Positions 63,471 to 64,000 of a stretch of 64,000 nucleotides of DNA are shown here, piece by piece. The first letter of the stretch is position 1; each line of letters opens with the position of its first letter. The DNA comes from Lentisphaerae bacterium GWF2_49_21 (lineage in GTDB: Bacteria; Verrucomicrobiota; Lentisphaeria; Victivallales; GWF2-50-93). Where the stretch lies: assembly GCA_001804805.1 (NCBI GenBank), contig MHBH01000053.1:48376-112375 (forward strand). The letters are read 5' to 3'. The notes below the pieces were generated by a model, which worked only from the letters and a program-made list of their open reading frames with translations, was not told the origin of the DNA and did not search any database. The position numbers and the translations under genes were made by a program.

Positions 63471-64000
63471 TTAATCCATGCCGCCGCAGGTGCGGCCGCC
63501 GTCGATCATATGGTTGGAACCGGTGATGAACGCGGCCTTGTCTGAGCAGAGATACAATATCAGATCAACGACCTCCTTCGGCTCCGCGGCCCTGCCGAGA
63601 CGTGTCTTCATGTTCGCCATGCCGGGCCGGGTCATAACGGGCCCGGGCGATACGCAGCAAGCCCTGACTCCGTGAGGTGCTCCGCAGAGCGCCAACGCCT
63701 TGGTGAGCCCGATGATCCCGCTCTTGGCTGCGCTGTAGTTCACCGCGCCCGCGGAACCTTCCGTGCCGGAGACCGAACCCAGATTGATCATGACACCGCT
63801 TTTCTGACTTATCATTGCGCCCATCACGGCGTGGCAGAAGTATACTGCGCCCTTGAGGTTCACGTCAAGACCCCAGTCGATGACTTCTACGGGAAGCTCA
63901 TGGAACGGCTTATGGCAGTTGCAGACCCTTGTCTCCGCACCGCCCGCGAAATTCAGCAGGATGTCGATGCGGCCGAACTTCTCCAACGCCATGTCGGCGG
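63471..64000 (-). CDS. Short-chain dehydrogenase/reductase (SDR), 5' end outside the window
   Basis: C-terminal about 175 residues of a second classical SDR: LLNFAGGAET, MINLGSVSGTEG and YSAAKSGIIGL (Tyr/Lys pair). GSNHMIDGGRTCGGMD is the usual end. The frame continues through the right edge, so the TGxxxGxG loop lies beyond it; the Met at 63992 is internal. Two adjacent but diverged SDRs suggest a dedicated pathway with the Gfo/Idh enzyme. Confidence 0.85.
   Translation of the reverse strand, partial: ADMALEKFGRIDILLNFAGGAETRVCNCHKPFHELPVEVIDWGLDVNLKGAVYFCHAVMGAMISQKSGVMINLGSVSGTEGSAGAVNYSAAKSGIIGLTKALALCGAPHGVRACCVSPGPVMTRPGMANMKTRLGRAAEPKEVVDLILYLCSDKAAFITGSNHMIDGGRTCGGMD

Overview
The window looks like a chromosomal stretch from an uncultured member of the Lentisphaerota (PVC superphylum). 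This is inferred from the combination of many prepilin-type '[16 protein letters not shown]' proteins ending in an H-X9-DG motif, many secreted glycoside hydrolases with planctomycete/Lentisphaerae-type accessory domains, Cys-type sulfatases, Gfo/Idh/MocA oxidoreductases, and abundant short palindromic intergenic repeats. No rRNA, tRNA, CRISPR, transposase or phage gene was seen. No SusC/SusD pair, ABC sugar permease, or core type II secretion gene (secretin, ATPase, prepilin peptidase) was seen either.

Layout. 1-7054: end of a uroporphyrinogen-decarboxylase-like gene, an orphan hypothetical, a reverse-strand clan GH-A hydrolase, three secreted proteins (one a long coiled coil with a PEGA-like end) and an SGNH hydrolase. 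7115-17635: LacI regulator with a perfect operator upstream, beta-propeller lyase-like protein, sialate O-acetylesterase-like protein, Gfo/Idh oxidoreductase, three overlapping pseudopilins, sulfatase. 17879-24106: GntR/solute-binding-protein fusion regulator, small secreted protein, two pseudopilins, large beta-helix protein. 24224-26193 (reverse): pseudopilin and esterase. 26398-31986: sulfatase, GH10, esterase, sulfatase, the last three tightly packed. 32124-37667 (reverse): LacI regulator, pseudopilin, 1182-residue hydrolase. 37709-41033: sulfatase remnant, small membrane protein, sulfatase divergent from a sugar isomerase-like protein. 41130-45008 (reverse): LamG-like protein plus pseudopilin, membrane protein, GH4, the last divergent from an AraC regulator. 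46278-48875 (reverse): KaiC-like/PPDK-type fusion. 49127-57868: GntR-LacI hybrid regulator, two pseudopilins, GH5-like lipoprotein, small secreted protein, decayed pseudopilin, 976-residue hydrolase. 57890-64000: STAS protein, GH130 divergent from an AraC regulator, esterase, then Gfo/Idh and two SDR dehydrogenases.

How it works together. The same module recurs four times: a local sugar-responsive regulator, often a small secreted protein, one to three dedicated pseudopilins, then secreted polysaccharide-active enzymes. GH10, GH4, GH130, GH5-like and beta-helix enzymes with esterases and sulfatases suggest use of sulfated, acetylated plant or algal glycans and mucin-like glycans. Oxidoreductases and the isomerase would handle released sugars.

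The most unusual signal is in the pseudopilins. Three intact genes carry a duplicated FTLIELL motif with a REP-like palindromic repeat translated in frame between the two copies. A fourth, decayed gene has repeat DNA at the same codon position. Several other pseudopilin leaders are themselves translated dispersed-repeat DNA, and a tandem trio is a leader/body mosaic.
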